From Proteromonas lacertae (taxonomy: Eukaryota; Sar; Bigyra; Opalinata; Proteromonadidae), in contig NGBS01000624.1 in NCBI GenBank assembly GCA_002245135.1, positions 1 through 45,000 of the forward strand: a DNA stretch of 45,000 nucleotides, given 5' to 3'. Made by a program: the position numbers and the translations under genes. The notes under the pieces are model-generated. The model saw nothing but the letters and a program-made list of their open reading frames with translations. It ran no database searches and was not told the origin of the DNA. Numbering within the stretch: the stretch's first letter is position 1; every line of letters starts with the position of its first letter. Positions 11,538 through 22,809 of this stretch are shown piece by piece.

Positions 11538-11586
11538 TGTCGACAGATGTCGACAAACAAAAGGGTCAATAGGGTCAATAGGGTCA
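11538..11586. repeat. Doubled TGTCGACA palindrome and (GGGTCAATA)n tandem repeat
   Basis: TGTCGACA occurs at 11538-11545 and 11548-11555, each self-complementary. Two and two-thirds copies of GGGTCAATA follow at 11563-11586. This is a small GC-richer island in very AT-rich DNA. It could be a protein-binding site or a terminus of the element that left the polymerase remnant. Confidence 0.7.
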
Positions 11587-11677
11587 CACGCTTCTTCTAT
11601 ATCTCATTTTTTCATTTTGCCTTCGCTTGATGATTTTATGTTATTTATTAAAAATATAGAACAAAATGAAATTGTTT

Positions 11678-11925
11678 ATAACAAAACTCATTGAATGAAG
11701 TGATAAAAGGAATTGGAGGTTTAGATTATAATAATTGGAGAAAATTCGTATTTCATAAGACAAGTTGTTAAAGTAGTGGTTTTATTGATGGTGATTTGAT
11801 TTGTAAATATAATGAGATTGAATAAAGATTTACCTGAGTAGGAACATCAGAATTTATCAAATTTATCTCAATATATTGATGCTTTGAACAGATTATTCTA
11901 AGATATTGTGATAATTATTGAATGA
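11678..11925 (+). pseudogene. 3' fragment of a DDB1-like (damage-specific DNA-binding protein 1) gene
   Basis: The last about 80 residues are recognisable: LNEVIKGIGGLDYNNWRKF, then SSGFIDGDLI, then a terminal helix ending in TGA 11923-11925. DDB1 is the beta-propeller adaptor of CUL4 ubiquitin ligases; the VIKGVGG...WRSF...FIDGDLIE stretch and final helix are its hallmark C-terminus. Four in-frame TAR codons (for example before SSGF and within LF-x-DIV) are read through if TAR is Gln. One frameshift lies near 11825-11835. No upstream DDB1 sequence is present, so this is a fragment next to other rearranged DNA. Confidence 0.7.
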
Positions 11926-12138
11926 TTAAAATAACAAATAATTATTTTAGTCATGTGATTATTCTAATGAAGTTAGAAATGGATTTTATATAAAATAAAT
12001 CAAACCATTTCTAAATTGCTATATACACATGACTGGATATTCTTATACTATAGATAATCATATTTATAATTTAAAAGGAGTTATTTGTTATAGAAGTATT
12101 AAAACTAATACGTATTTCATTTGTTATTTGTTGGAGAG

Positions 12139-12228
12139 ATTTGATTGGTTGAAATACAGCCATTTGATTGGTTACACTTGGAGTGATTTGATTGGCTATT
12201 CTATCAAATTATAATTCTTTATATCTCA
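12139..12228 (+). promoter_or_regulatory. Promoter-like block upstream of SPRY-NTPase gene 1
   Basis: ATTTGATTGG appears three times (12139, 12162, 12186), spaced 23-24 bases apart, followed by TTTATATCTCA at 12218. The same two motif types in the same order precede the third NTPase gene (ATTTGATTGA/ATTTGATTAA at 19975 and 19993, TTTATATCTCA at 20041). Sharing between two otherwise different upstream regions suggests a regulatory block; no experimental support is visible. Confidence 0.5.
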
Positions 12229-12277
12229 GTTATTCAGCCCTTTTAAACCGTTATTATATATTATTAGAAGTTTTGAA

Positions 12278-12313
12278 GTATAAATATATATATATATTTA
12301 TACATAATAATAG
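12278..12313 (+). other. Possible 5'-leader mini-intron (36 nt)
   Basis: GTATAAATATATA...AATAATAG just upstream of the ATG at 12330. A 27-nt candidate intron occupies the equivalent place in the third NTPase gene (20082-20108). Confidence 0.5.
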
Positions 12314-12329
12314 TATAGGTTCATTATCA

Positions 12330-15300
12330 ATGCAAGTAATTCCACAAAAGAGAAAATTAAAAACGGATATGAATGAAGTTAAGGTGAGACGTACTGAATT
12401 AAATGATAAGGAAGGAAAAGAAACATTTATTGAAAATGTAATATTGCAAGAGTTAGTAAATGGGGTTTATTATTACAAATTCCATATCAATAAGTTTAAT
12501 TACTGCATTTGTTTTGGTTATTACGATGATAATTCAAAAAGAACAGGTTATATCAAGTTATTAAGAGTTTTATCTGAAGTTATTATGCCAGACAATACAT
12601 CAATTTATATGCCAGGTATATTTGGAAAAGAAAATGAAGAATACGAACTAAAGTTTGATATGTATAAAATGAAATTGTCAATTAGACAAGGAAATGGAAT
12701 ATTTATGGTTTTGTTAGATAAATTACCAGAATCGGTTTGTCTATATGCTATAAAATATAATGATAGTGAATTTACAATAACTAGAAGTTGGATGGATGAA
12801 AAGATAATCATAAAGAGGTATAATTTTGATGTTAAAGATATTGATGATAGAAATATTGTTTATTTTAAAAAAACTGAAGATGATTTATATAGAACAGAAA
12901 ATAGAGATAAAGATTTTATAATTCAGTATGTTGTATGTAATGAGATGTTTAATGATCAATATTATATAATAAATGAAATAATGGAACAAGGAATTTTTCA
13001 TTTCTATTATGACATAATAAATATTAATGATAAAGGTATTATTTTTGGCTATGAAAACACTCCAATCATTAAAATAAGTAATTCACCAGAATTACGTGAT
13101 AATAATCAAACAATAGATGGAATATTGAATATTTATGGTAAAGTAGGAGAAATATATGAAATAATATATGATATGAATGAAAAGAAGATGTTTTTTAGAA
13201 AAGGAAATGGCAAAGAAACCCAGATAGAAACAGATTTAAATACTCCAATTCGCCCATATATTAATGCCATCAACAGTTCAGTAAAATTAATAGAATACTA
13301 TATAGAAAGAGAGAGAAATCAATTATATCATATCACTGATTTCTGTTATTATGATGTTCAGTTAAATGATGATATAGTTGTTTTAAATGGAGTTAGATTT
13401 AATGATGGAGTTGTATTAAATGGAGTGAAATTACCAAATAATGTATTTGGCATTTACAATTACAGAAAATATTGTGTGATGGAAAAGTTATCACTTATAA
13501 ATAGTTATGCAGTAATTGATGTTGATAGATCTGCAGCTGTCGAAAGAATAAAGGACGATATAAATTCATTATTTATTACAAATAAAAACCAAAAGAGCTA
13601 TTTAAATGAAAGTAATAATATAACAAATTTGATAATATTCTTAAACTGTTATGGTGATGAGAATATAATTCTAGATATTCCAGATAGTTTTGTGAATGTA
13701 GTGAATAATTTATATACTAATGAGATTAATAGATTGAATGAAAAAGGTGAAATTATTAAACAAAAGATGTATTTAGAATTTAGAAATTCAAAAGTATTTC
13801 AATTTCCTAAAAGCAGAATCTATATCAGGGATTGCTACTATGAAATGTTTCGTGATATTTGTAAGATCATATCATCTAATACAATACCCAATATTGTAAT
13901 AACAGGTCAGCCTGGTATTGGTAAAACATCGTTTATATATGTTTTATTATACTTTTTAAAGATTAATTTAGACTTTAATCTTGAAGCAGATGAAGATGAA
14001 AAGAAATATTTACATCTAGAAGAGTTAAATATTGAAGAAGAGAATATTAGAAGTTTGATTCTATTAATAAACGCCCAGAAGAATGAAAAAATACAATCAT
14101 TTAACAAAGAAATAGGAATGCTTCAGGAAGGTATAAAAGAATGTTTAGAAAAGATTGAAACATGTGAAGAACAATTTAATCTGTATTATGAAGATCTGAA
14201 GAGTATAATTGATGGTAAAGAAACTACTCAGAAATATTATGAAGTAAAAAGTAAAACATATGAGTATAATGTAGATGGTGAAAAGAAAATAATACAACAA
14301 TCACATGTGCAAAAAATAGGTGAAATAATTGATGATACTATAAAGAACATCTAACAAATCATAGACTTAGGAAAAGAAATAAATAAGAAGAAGTTGGGTG
14401 ATTATATAGAAATGTTGAAACATATTAGTGAGAGTTTAAATAATGATGAAAAGATTTTGAATGATTATGCATGTAGATTTAATAATGATCAGGATAATTT
14501 AAAAAATAAAAAGGAAGAATTTAGAAGTGATATGGTGGAATTATTAGATAGAATAATAAGCAGTTGTGTAATATCATCAAATATAATTACAATCATTAAA
14601 GAGATTCTTCAACTGAATGATTCAATACGTATAAATGATAATAGAATAAATAAATATGAAGAGGAAAAAAAAGAAACGAATGTAATTAGAGAAACATTAT
14701 TAGAAATAGTGAATTGTTCATTACAATCAAAAACAGAAGAAATAAATAAAGTTGAAAATGAGGCAAAAGAGGATGATTCATTGATATTAAATATGAATAA
14801 AATAAATAAAATACAAAATAATAGAAAATATGGATTTAATTATTATCTGTTAGATGATATATGGAAAAGAAACAGTAAAATGTTTAAAGATATTTATGTA
14901 GTAAAGGGAAAGAGATTTGGATCAATCATTGATAAGAAAATATATTTATTGAAAGATGGATATCTCTGTAGGGTTGATATAGAAGGAAGTGATATTAATA
15001 ATTCGATAATAATAGTTGACACATTTAATGCGGATTTTGGTGTTAATAACATAGTAATATCAATTAGTTCGCCTGATAGTCATAACAATGATAAATATAC
15101 AAATACATACAATAGAATGTTATATTTTGATTCATTAACATTTGCTGAAATTAAAGAGTGGTTCGAAAACTGCATAAATATTGCTTATAGGGATATTGAA
15201 GAATTTGAAGAGATATGTAAAAATTATGGTAATATACCTAGACAAATATATTATCACTATTTATATAATAAAAACTATGGTAAAGATTATTGGGAATATT

Positions 15301-16962
15301 ATCAACAGTTGATAGAAAGTGTGGTAGGAACAACAGGATATAATGATTTTGTAGAACAGTATTTGCATAAAGATAAAATAATATCAGATGGTTTATCCAA
15401 TATTATATTAAAATATGATTTAAATAGATTATGGGATAATTATTTAAATCATTTTGTATTAGAACCGAAAGACAGATTAAAATTCGTTTCAGAAGAAGTA
15501 GAAAAATATATCATTTATAAATTCAAACCACCTGAAAATGATGATGATTATGGTAAAGTTAATGAGAGTTATAAGTCAATGGGTGATGATGATAATAATA
15601 TGAAAAGAATGGCATTAAAACAAGTTATTGCATATGAATTAAGTACTGGTAAGATTCAGGTGAATAATATAATTAAAGATGATAATTTCGATTTAGATCC
15701 AGAAAAACAAGTGTATTTTCATCGTCCTCCAAATGCATTGAATTTTGTTTATTATATATTGGATGAAAATAATTTCTTTGATTTGATAATGAATGGAGTT
15801 TTTATAAAAGTGTTATTAGATGATGATAATAAATTTGATAAGAAAAAAATAACAGATAAAATTAGAACAAAAATGGAAGATTCAATAAGAGTATAAATAT
15901 ATTTCATGTATTTTTATCATATAGGAATATAGTGTTAAGAAAGAAGGAGATTTTATGTATTGTGTAATACAAAACAGAGTAGTAGATGTTTATGATAAAA
16001 AATTCCATTTAAATGCTGTATCAAGTGATGAACAACAACCAGAAGAAGCAGAATTTCCACCAATAGAAGAAAAATTTGAAGTATATAATGATGGTAATGA
16101 ATTCCTATTAATGAGAAAATGTTTCAATCAAATGTGGGATATTATTAAAGAAGATAATTTTGTTTTTGTACACCAAAGAAATTTTTTAATATTTGGTTAT
16201 TCTAAAATTGGTAAAACAGTATTAGCCAAAATAATTAGAGATAAAATTCATAAAGAAAAACCAGGAATTCGTATATATTTTAGACACAAAGATGGTCAAT
16301 CATTTGATGATAAATATGACTATTTTTGTTGTAGAAAAGCTAATCCATATATTGTTATTGTTGATGGATTTGTTGTTGGTGAAGATGATTATTCTGATGC
16401 TGAAATGATTATTGTGTTAGCTAATGCATATGATAATCAGTATAAAACATTTCAAAGTAAAAGATGTCCTTTGATAATGTATATACCTCCATTTACACTA
16501 GCAGAAGTTAATAAAGTAGTATTATTGAAAAATCCAGAACTTAGAAAAGAAAATGAGGGATTTATAGAATATAGTGTAATAAAAAAGATAATACCTTCTA
16601 AAATAGAACAAGAAACATATAAAAATAAACAGAAATTATATCTCAACAATTATAAATATTATGGAGGTATAATAGGAAATTATACATATGATCAACATAG
16701 AATTAATCAAATAAGAATAGATAAAACAATTATTGAAAATATGATGAAAGGTATAAATACATCATCACTTTCAAAGAATGATTATAAAGACATATTTATA
16801 TATGAAACAGATGATAATGATGTAACTAAATCTGGTAATCTTCGATTTATAACTCCAACAATTAGAGATATAAAAGGTAAAGGCGTATTGACTATTAAAG
16901 ATAATGTAGATTGTAAATACAAGATTGATATTTTAATCAAAAATCAATTTTAAATAGATTGA
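12330..16962 (+). CDS. Giant SPRY-like / two-P-loop NTPase (CRN/RHS-like), gene 1
   Basis: Exons 12330-15890 and 15925-16962 give about 1532 residues. In order: a basic N-terminus (possible nuclear signal PQKRKLK); two tandem SPRY-like beta domains (about 30-150 and 205-345), each ending in a YELKFDMYKMKL-type strand pair; a region IYIRDCYYEMFRDI leading into P-loop 1 GQPGIGKTS (about 523-532); a long coiled coil (about 550-830); the Walker-B-like NSIIIVDTF, SSPDSHNND and YGNIPRQIYY; then P-loop 2 GYSKIGKT (about 1275) with IVIVDGF. One TAA (14352-14354) lies mid coiled coil with the frame continuing on both sides, so it is read as Gln. A TAA at 16951-16953 is followed three codons later by TGA. 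Function unknown; the architecture suggests a protein-binding SPRY sensor coupled to an NTPase. Confidence 0.75.
15891..15924 (+). other. Mini-intron (34 nt) in SPRY-NTPase gene 1
   Basis: GTATAAAT...CATATAG. Removal joins MEDSIR to EYSVKKEGDF in frame and links the two long reading frames into one protein. Confidence 0.8.
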
Positions 16963-17011
16963 AAAAGGTGGTTTAGCTGGATGCTTATATGAGATAATTA
17001 TTTTGTATAAG

Positions 17012-17705
17012 ATGAAGAATTATCCTAGATTTATAGAAGATGTTGTTAGAAAAATGTATGAATTAATTGAAAATAGAATACAAAGTAATAGAAATTTAAG
17101 TTATTTAAGAGATTTAAGAGATTTATTAAAAAGAAAATTAATAGTAAGTAAAGAATTTAGTGATGTAAAAAATGAAAATGAATTAAAAAACATGCAAAGT
17201 TAAACGAATTATATATAAGTGGTAATACGATAAGTGATATAAATCCATTAATTGATAGTATAAACAAATATAAATGTTTAGAATACTTATGTATGTGTGG
17301 AGAAGATATAAAATATGAAGATATAACTAAATTATTAGATAATATATCGAAGTTAGATAAGTTTAAAAGAATGAAATTTGATAGTATGTACATAATTTAT
17401 AATTATTATATGTAGAAATAAAATTAAGTAAATGCGAACTTATTGACTTAGAAAAGAAAGTAGAAGAATTGAAGAAAGATGAAAAAGAGATTATAATAGG
17501 AGAAGTAATAGATAATATAGAAGATGAAGATAAATTAAAATATAATATAGAATATATACAATCATATCGAAGTGGATTTATGTATGGATTTTGTGGTTTA
17601 AGTTATGAAGATAATTACTATATGTATGATACTAAAGAAAGTATAAATGGATTTTATGATGGCTATGATGATGGTCAAGAATATAAAGAAGAAAGTTTAA
17701 ACTAA
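17012..17705 (+). CDS. LRR-like protein downstream of NTPase gene 1 (one frameshift, one intron)
   Basis: Reading starts at ATG 17012 (MKNYPRFIEDVVRKMYEL) and must shift by one base near 17185-17200. It then shows a leucine-rich-repeat-like stretch LNELYISGNTISDINPLI and LEYLCMCG, is spliced at 17384-17415 and ends in an acidic tail rich in Tyr/Asp (YGFCGLSYEDNYY) at TAA 17703-17705. It starts only 50 bases after NTPase gene 1, and codons upstream of the ATG are also open (IEKGGLAGCLYEIIIL), so it could be the C-terminal part of that gene separated by a frame error. Function unknown. Confidence 0.5.
17384..17415 (+). other. Mini-intron (32 nt) in LRR-like gene
   Basis: GTATGTACAT...ATATGTAG. 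Removal joins KFD to KIKLSKCELIDLEKK in frame. Confidence 0.7.
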
Positions 17706-17779
17706 TTACTATTATTATATTAATGTCTACATATGTTTTTTTGTTTTATTAATTATTTTAAAGTTGAGTTAGACAAAGG

Positions 17780-18075
17780 ACTTCCTTTAATGTTTTGTCA
17801 CAAAGTACCTAATGAACAATAAGCACCTTCTATACATAATAAACTATCTTTCTTCTACAATTATTAATCCATTCTTACATAAGGTGAAGATCAACCATGA
17901 TATGGACATATCTTACAAAAATCACATTCTGTACAAAATCTATTAGAAATACCATGAGTATCAAGTCGAAAAGTACTAGTGGATATGCAGTTGGTAATAC
18001 TGAACCACTTGGACAATAATAACCTGAACTACATTCACCTGATGGTTGACCTGCAGTAACTATTAGCTAATATAA
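17780..18075 (-). pseudogene. Cys-rich (GCC2/GCC3-like) surface-protein fragment
   Basis: On the minus strand TAGQPSGECSSGYYCPSGS is followed, after frame changes, by CTECDFCKICPYHG and CIEGAYCSLGT. The C-x-x-G-x-YC-x-x-G pattern is that of GCC2/GCC3-type cysteine-rich repeats found in protist surface proteins. Several frame breaks and no defined ends mark it as a decayed fragment. It lies just downstream of the dynein remnant on the same strand but is an unrelated gene. Confidence 0.45.
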
Positions 18076-18359
18076 CGAATAATCCTCTAGCTTTACTATT
18101 AAATTTTAGAGGAGTTAGAGGAATATAGCTCATAAAAAGATGTTTAAGGACGAAGTAGTATCCTATATTTTATAGTAATTTATATGCTACAAATAGCAAC
18201 AAGGAATAAAGTAGATTTTAATACATTTAGCTTGATATGTTTGACCAACAGAAGGTCAAGACCAAACCGATTGTAATTGTATTTAATTATTTTCACTCAT
18301 ATTTTATCCCATCATATATCTATCAAACTTTAATAATGATTTAATATTGCCACTCTTGT

Positions 18360-19830
18360 AGCAAATATTACCCAACGAGATATACTCCAGTTTGGAATAA
18401 ATACTTTCTTCTATATTCAGCTATTGCATTTTGAGCAATTGAGCCTTAATCTTGACCTAATGAAATACTAAATAGTTTCTTAGATACATTTTATCAGCTA
18501 ATTTCAATAATTCATTCATTGGAGCAGCATCTGGAGATAATACGAAGATTAATGCAGCACAACAGTTAGAATCATTATAGCAAGCCATTAAATCACTACT
18601 TGGAATTTCAATGAATTTTCTACCATTAATTCATCAATTTCTGTGATTGGATCACTACTGAAATAAATAGCTTCCCCTTTTTCTAATTCCTTCTAAAATC
18701 GAACTATAAACTTCTCCATTCCTTGAATCTTTGATAAACCAATTATTTCATTCCAACTTTTATCACTTAACCATTTTGGTCCTTTTGTTACTGGATTGGA
18801 TTCTTTTAATGTCAAAGCAGTATTACCTGTTAATAAATATTTAAAGGCAGCTGGATCTAATTCAATATTGATTAACAATATCTTTGTACATAATAAGAAC
18901 GAGAATAATAACTTATCTTTTTCAAATAAAGATCGACATACATTCTCATCTAATATATAACTGAATGTATTATTCAAACTATTCAATCGATCTCTGATTT
19001 TATTAGTTCTTACAGCTTTATCAATTGATAATAAGAATAGATTAATATACCAATCCAATGAATATTGGTTTAATACCAGTTAAATCAGAAATACAGAAGA
19101 ATAAAGCTGATGCTCTTTCTGCGACTGGAATATAACTTGTTCGAACATGGGATATTTGTTGTTGTGTTGCTTTGGCACTCTTTACAGCTACCATAATCTC
19201 ATTGGAGGTTTGTTTGGATTTTCATATGATCTTCTAATATATCACCTTCAGATGAAGCTAATATTCGTCATCTTTCATTACCAATTCTACTCTTCTTTCT
19301 TCTAATTCTCTTTGTTCTTTTCCTACTAATATACCTAATAATTGATCTTGTAAACCTTCTTGAGTTGTCATAAAGTTCAATAAATTCACTTTTACACAAG
19401 TTTCAGGTGGATAATGTGGATTTTTAATCATATCATTATATATAATCGAAATTTTTCATCATAATTTACTGTATTATCATCTAACAATTAGCTTGTCCTT
19501 GAGGATCTATCATAAATGGCCATCTATCTGGATTTCTTAATATTATGCCATTCTCTTATGGCTATTACATCTCCTAATATAATAACTAATGAATAACTTG
19601 TAAACTAGCTCAATAATCAGTCCATCGACTAGTTTTTCTAAATCTTCTTTCTTTTTTATTATGTTTTCTAATTCTTCTTATAAGGGACTTGATCAACTAA
19701 TTCTTTCAATTCTACTTGTTTAATGGCTAATTGACCTTCAGTTTTTGTATTTGTAGTTTGAGCTTTTTCTAAGGGTTCTATCTTTGGTACTATTACTTCC
19801 TTAATATCATAATATCTCTTGTTATTATTA
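18360..19830 (-). pseudogene. Dynein heavy chain remnant (AAA4 - stalk - AAA5 - AAA6)
   Basis: Minus-strand pieces follow dynein heavy chain order: a coiled-coil stalk end (EELENIIKKKEDLEKLVDGL); NGIILRNPDRWPFMIDPQGQ; NPHYPPETCVKVNLLNF with GLQDQLLGILVGKE; ILASSEGDILED; DWYINLF with FEKDKLLFSFLL; KWLSDKSWNEIIGL; AALIFVLSPDAAPMNELLKLAD; and SLGQD-TAA-GSIA, where the family motif is SLGQGQG. The motor would drive flagellar beating or intraflagellar transport. There are at least five frameshifts and a missing stretch of perhaps 35-60 residues after DPQGQAN, so it cannot encode a working motor as written. Several TAR codons fall at plausible Gln positions. Confidence 0.85.
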
Positions 19831-19974
19831 TAAATAGTTATTTAAACAAATCATCTGATTATGAAACTATTTACAATATCATAAATCCAATAATATAACA
19901 CATTAATTGACTAATTATTTCTTTAAAATTCTTTATATTTATAATACATAAACAAAATGAATGTTTGAAAAGAG

Positions 19975-20051
19975 ATTTGATTGAATGGCTTGATTTGATT
20001 AATGAAACGGACAAAAACATTTAGTTATAAACCATTTTTGTTTATATCTCA
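19975..20051 (+). promoter_or_regulatory. Promoter-like block upstream of SPRY-NTPase gene 2
   Basis: ATTTGATTGA (19975) and ATTTGATTAA (19993), then TTTATATCTCA (20041-20051), 85 bases before the ATG. The same arrangement precedes gene 1 (12139-12228). The spacing differs, the order is conserved. Confidence 0.5.
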
Positions 20052-20081
20052 TCAGTAATCACTTTTACGACCATTATTATA

Positions 20082-20108
20082 GTATATATTTATTAATTGA
20101 TTAAATAG
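20082..20108 (+). other. Possible 5'-leader mini-intron (27 nt)
   Basis: GTATATATTTAT...TTAAATAG between the TTTATATCTCA motif and the ATG at 20126, in the same position as 12278-12313 in gene 1. Confidence 0.5.
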
Positions 20109-20125
20109 GTGACGGTTTAATCTAT

Positions 20126-21862
20126 ATGGGTTTACTAGGTAGTAAAGAAAGTATGTTATATGAAAAGGTTAGTAAAGAGAAAGGAAGAATGAAGTGTATA
20201 GATAATCCAACAAGCTTCATATATCAACAAGAAATTTCTAACAATGTTTATGTTGTTGAGTATAGAATTACAAAGATAAAAGAAGAAATGTTCTTAGGAT
20301 ATTCAGAAGGATGTGATGAGAAGAAAAATAGAGTGGCTGTATTAACCAATAATTGTGTTAAATATGGTGAAAAAAAATATAAATGTGAAGGTCTATTATG
20401 TGATGGAGAAGTATATGAAGTAAAATACAATATGTATGAAAAGAAAATATCAATAAAAAAGAAAAGAAGTGAAAATATAGCAAGTATATATGTGAATGAT
20501 ATGCCAAATACTATATATCCATTATTTTCATTGCTTGATAAAAATGATGAGATTAAAATCGAGAAATGCTATAAAAAAGATGCTGTAAAGAGAGTAAGAC
20601 CACCAAGTGATGTTGGTGGAATAACAAAAAGACAAAAAACTGAAGATATATCTGAGAATGGTGTTTATGCTGAATTGTATGAGAAGAATGATGAGAGTAG
20701 TTTTGATCAACCACCAAGTGTAAGTTCAAAACCAGTTCCACCACTTCTTTCTTCTGCTAAGAATCATCCTCAAGTTGAAGATAGAAGCAGCTGCAAAGAA
20801 GGAAATTATGAAGATATAATTAGTATGATATACAAAAGGGCAAATAGTTTACAGTTAAGTGAGGATGAATTACTGGATATTATAAGTCGTTTACGTCTAG
20901 ATAGTGATAAAGGTGGTGATAGAAGTGATGCATTATTCTCAAACAATACAAATATTCCAATTTCTTTTCCATTAGCAGGTATTGCTATAAATGAAGAAGA
21001 TGCTTTCATCAGAATAGTAAATTCTTTAAAATTAAATGTAGATAATGGTATAGAGTTGTTAGAGTTTGATGAATCTGTAAATGTATTTCAATTCCCCAAA
21101 AAGAGAATTCTTATTAGAGAATGTTATAAACAAATGTTTAGACATATTTGTTTATTATTATCAAAAAATCCTCGACAAAATATAACAATAGAAGGACAAC
21201 CAGGTATAGGAAAGACTTCCTTCATTTATGCATTATTATACTTTTTAAAGACAAATTTATGTAAAGAATATACTGAAGAGCAGAAGAATTACTTAAAGAT
21301 TCAAGGATATACACATGAAATGGCTGTCATGGATGAAATAATAAGAAAATATGATAAAGAAAATGAACCAAAAATAAGAAAATTGAATGAAGAAATTGAA
21401 AATTTAACAAAAGAAAACAATAAAAAGAATATAAATGAAAATGATATTACAGAAGTAAACAATATTTGTAAAGATTTGAAAAGTATAACAGAAGATATAT
21501 TTGGATATGATAAATTCATTAATGAGAATAGAATTAGATGTGATAGCATTATGAATAGTTTTAATAACGATAACAATAGAGTTATAAAACATTGTAATGG
21601 TAAGATTATACAAAAATTGAACGAAATTATAGAATTATTATTACCATCAGGAAGACTTAGTAAATTCCTTTCTTCAAAAGATGTTACCATCGATGTAAAA
21701 AAAATAGATGAATATTGTTGTTACATTATGAATGAAGATGATAGACTTAATACATTAAATAAAAATCAATACAAGGATATGACATTGGTTGGATATGCAT
21801 TGATAAGTATAATATTAGATAAATTAAATGAGATTAATAAAATATTATTATAAATTTGGTTA
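20126..21862 (+). CDS. SPRY-like P-loop NTPase (CRN/RHS-like), gene 2, C-terminally truncated
   Basis: One clean frame of about 578 codons. The N-terminal about 150 residues form one SPRY-like domain (YVVEYRITKIKEEMFLGYSEG ... YEVKYNMYEKKISIKKK). A Ser/Pro/Lys linker with RPPSDVGGITKRQK follows, then VFQFPKKRILIRECYKQMFRHI and the P-loop GQPGIGKTS (about 355-364), closely matching gene 1. A charged coiled coil follows. The gene then stops (TAA at 21851-21853, or TGA at 21860-21862 if TAA is Gln) before the Walker B, SSP and PR motifs that gene 1 has. The lost 3' half and immediate switch to CTR9 sequence mark a recombination or insertion breakpoint. Without Walker B it is unlikely to hydrolyse NTP. 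Confidence 0.75.
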
Positions 21863-21950
21863 TGATATTGCAAGTAAAGATTTTCAAAATTATAATAAAG
21901 ATCATGTTTATGGCTTAGCAATGATTTTAGCTGAACAAGGGTTATTAAAT

Positions 21951-21988
21951 GTATATCTATATTATTATTTATTTTATAATATATATAG
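21951..21988 (+). other. Mini-intron (38 nt) in CTR9 fragment
   Basis: GTATATCTAT...ATATATAG. Removal joins EQGLLN to ESSNLFQIIKES in frame, restoring the TPR helix. Confidence 0.85.
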
Positions 21989-22243
21989 GAATCATCAAAT
22001 CTATTTCAAATAATAAAAGAATCCATTCGAGAAGTTCCATCTTCTTATTTCAATCAAGCAATAATCATGAGAGCTCAAGGTAAAACTCAAGATTCAATCG
22101 AAGCAATGAAAAGTTATATAAAACGGTTTAATAATCCAACGAATTATGAACCATATTTATACTTAGCTCGTGCTTTATATGATAATAAGCAGTTTAAAGA
22201 GTTAATAACAATTTATACGAAATGTATTCAAATGGATCCTACT

Positions 22244-22283
22244 GTATATATATGTCTAATATATTGTTATATTCATTCAATAG
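22244..22283 (+). other. Mini-intron (40 nt) in CTR9 fragment
   Basis: GTATATATATGTC...TTCAATAG. Removal joins IQMDPT to NIKLWYILAIAHTQ in frame. Confidence 0.85.
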
Positions 22284-22809
22284 AATATAAAATTATGGTA
22301 TATTTTAGCCATTGCTCATACTCAATATGCTGCTTTTATTATCACAGTTGAGAAAGTTCATATGTTAGAGTTTGATGAAGTGAAAGGTGTATATCCCTGT
22401 TGTGGTAGAGAGAAAGGTGAAGAAGGATGTACAACAAGTAGACAACGTACAGTTCAAGAAGTAGCTTCTGCAGTACACTCAATGATAACAGCCAGAGATT
22501 TATTCCAATGGTTATATGATGAATATGATACATTTCCAAATCCACCTTATCAGAAGAAAACAGCTGAAGCTTATTTCAACAGTTGTTCTCAAAATATTGA
22601 ACCAGCAAAAGCACATCTTGATTATGAAATAAAACAGAATGAACAATTATTTAGAGAATAACAGATTTATTTGACATTAGAGAAAGAAAGATAAGCTCAA
22701 AGAATCGAAAAAGAAGAAGAAGAAAAGAGATAAAAAGAAGAAAGAAGAAAAGAAGAACACAAAAAAGTGATGATAATAATGAAAGAAAAAGTCGAAAAAG
22801 AAATAAGAA

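Noticed and set aside
12029-12214. 61-codon frame upstream of NTPase gene 1
   Set aside because: It overlaps the ATTTGATTGG repeat block; its repeated WSDLIGY-type peptide is produced by that repeat.
19530-19610. Alternative dynein frame reading GDVIAIREWHNI
   Set aside because: It resembles a dynein motif by chance; the neighbouring frame gives NGIILRNPDRWPFMIDPQGQ, which fits the family far better over a longer stretch.
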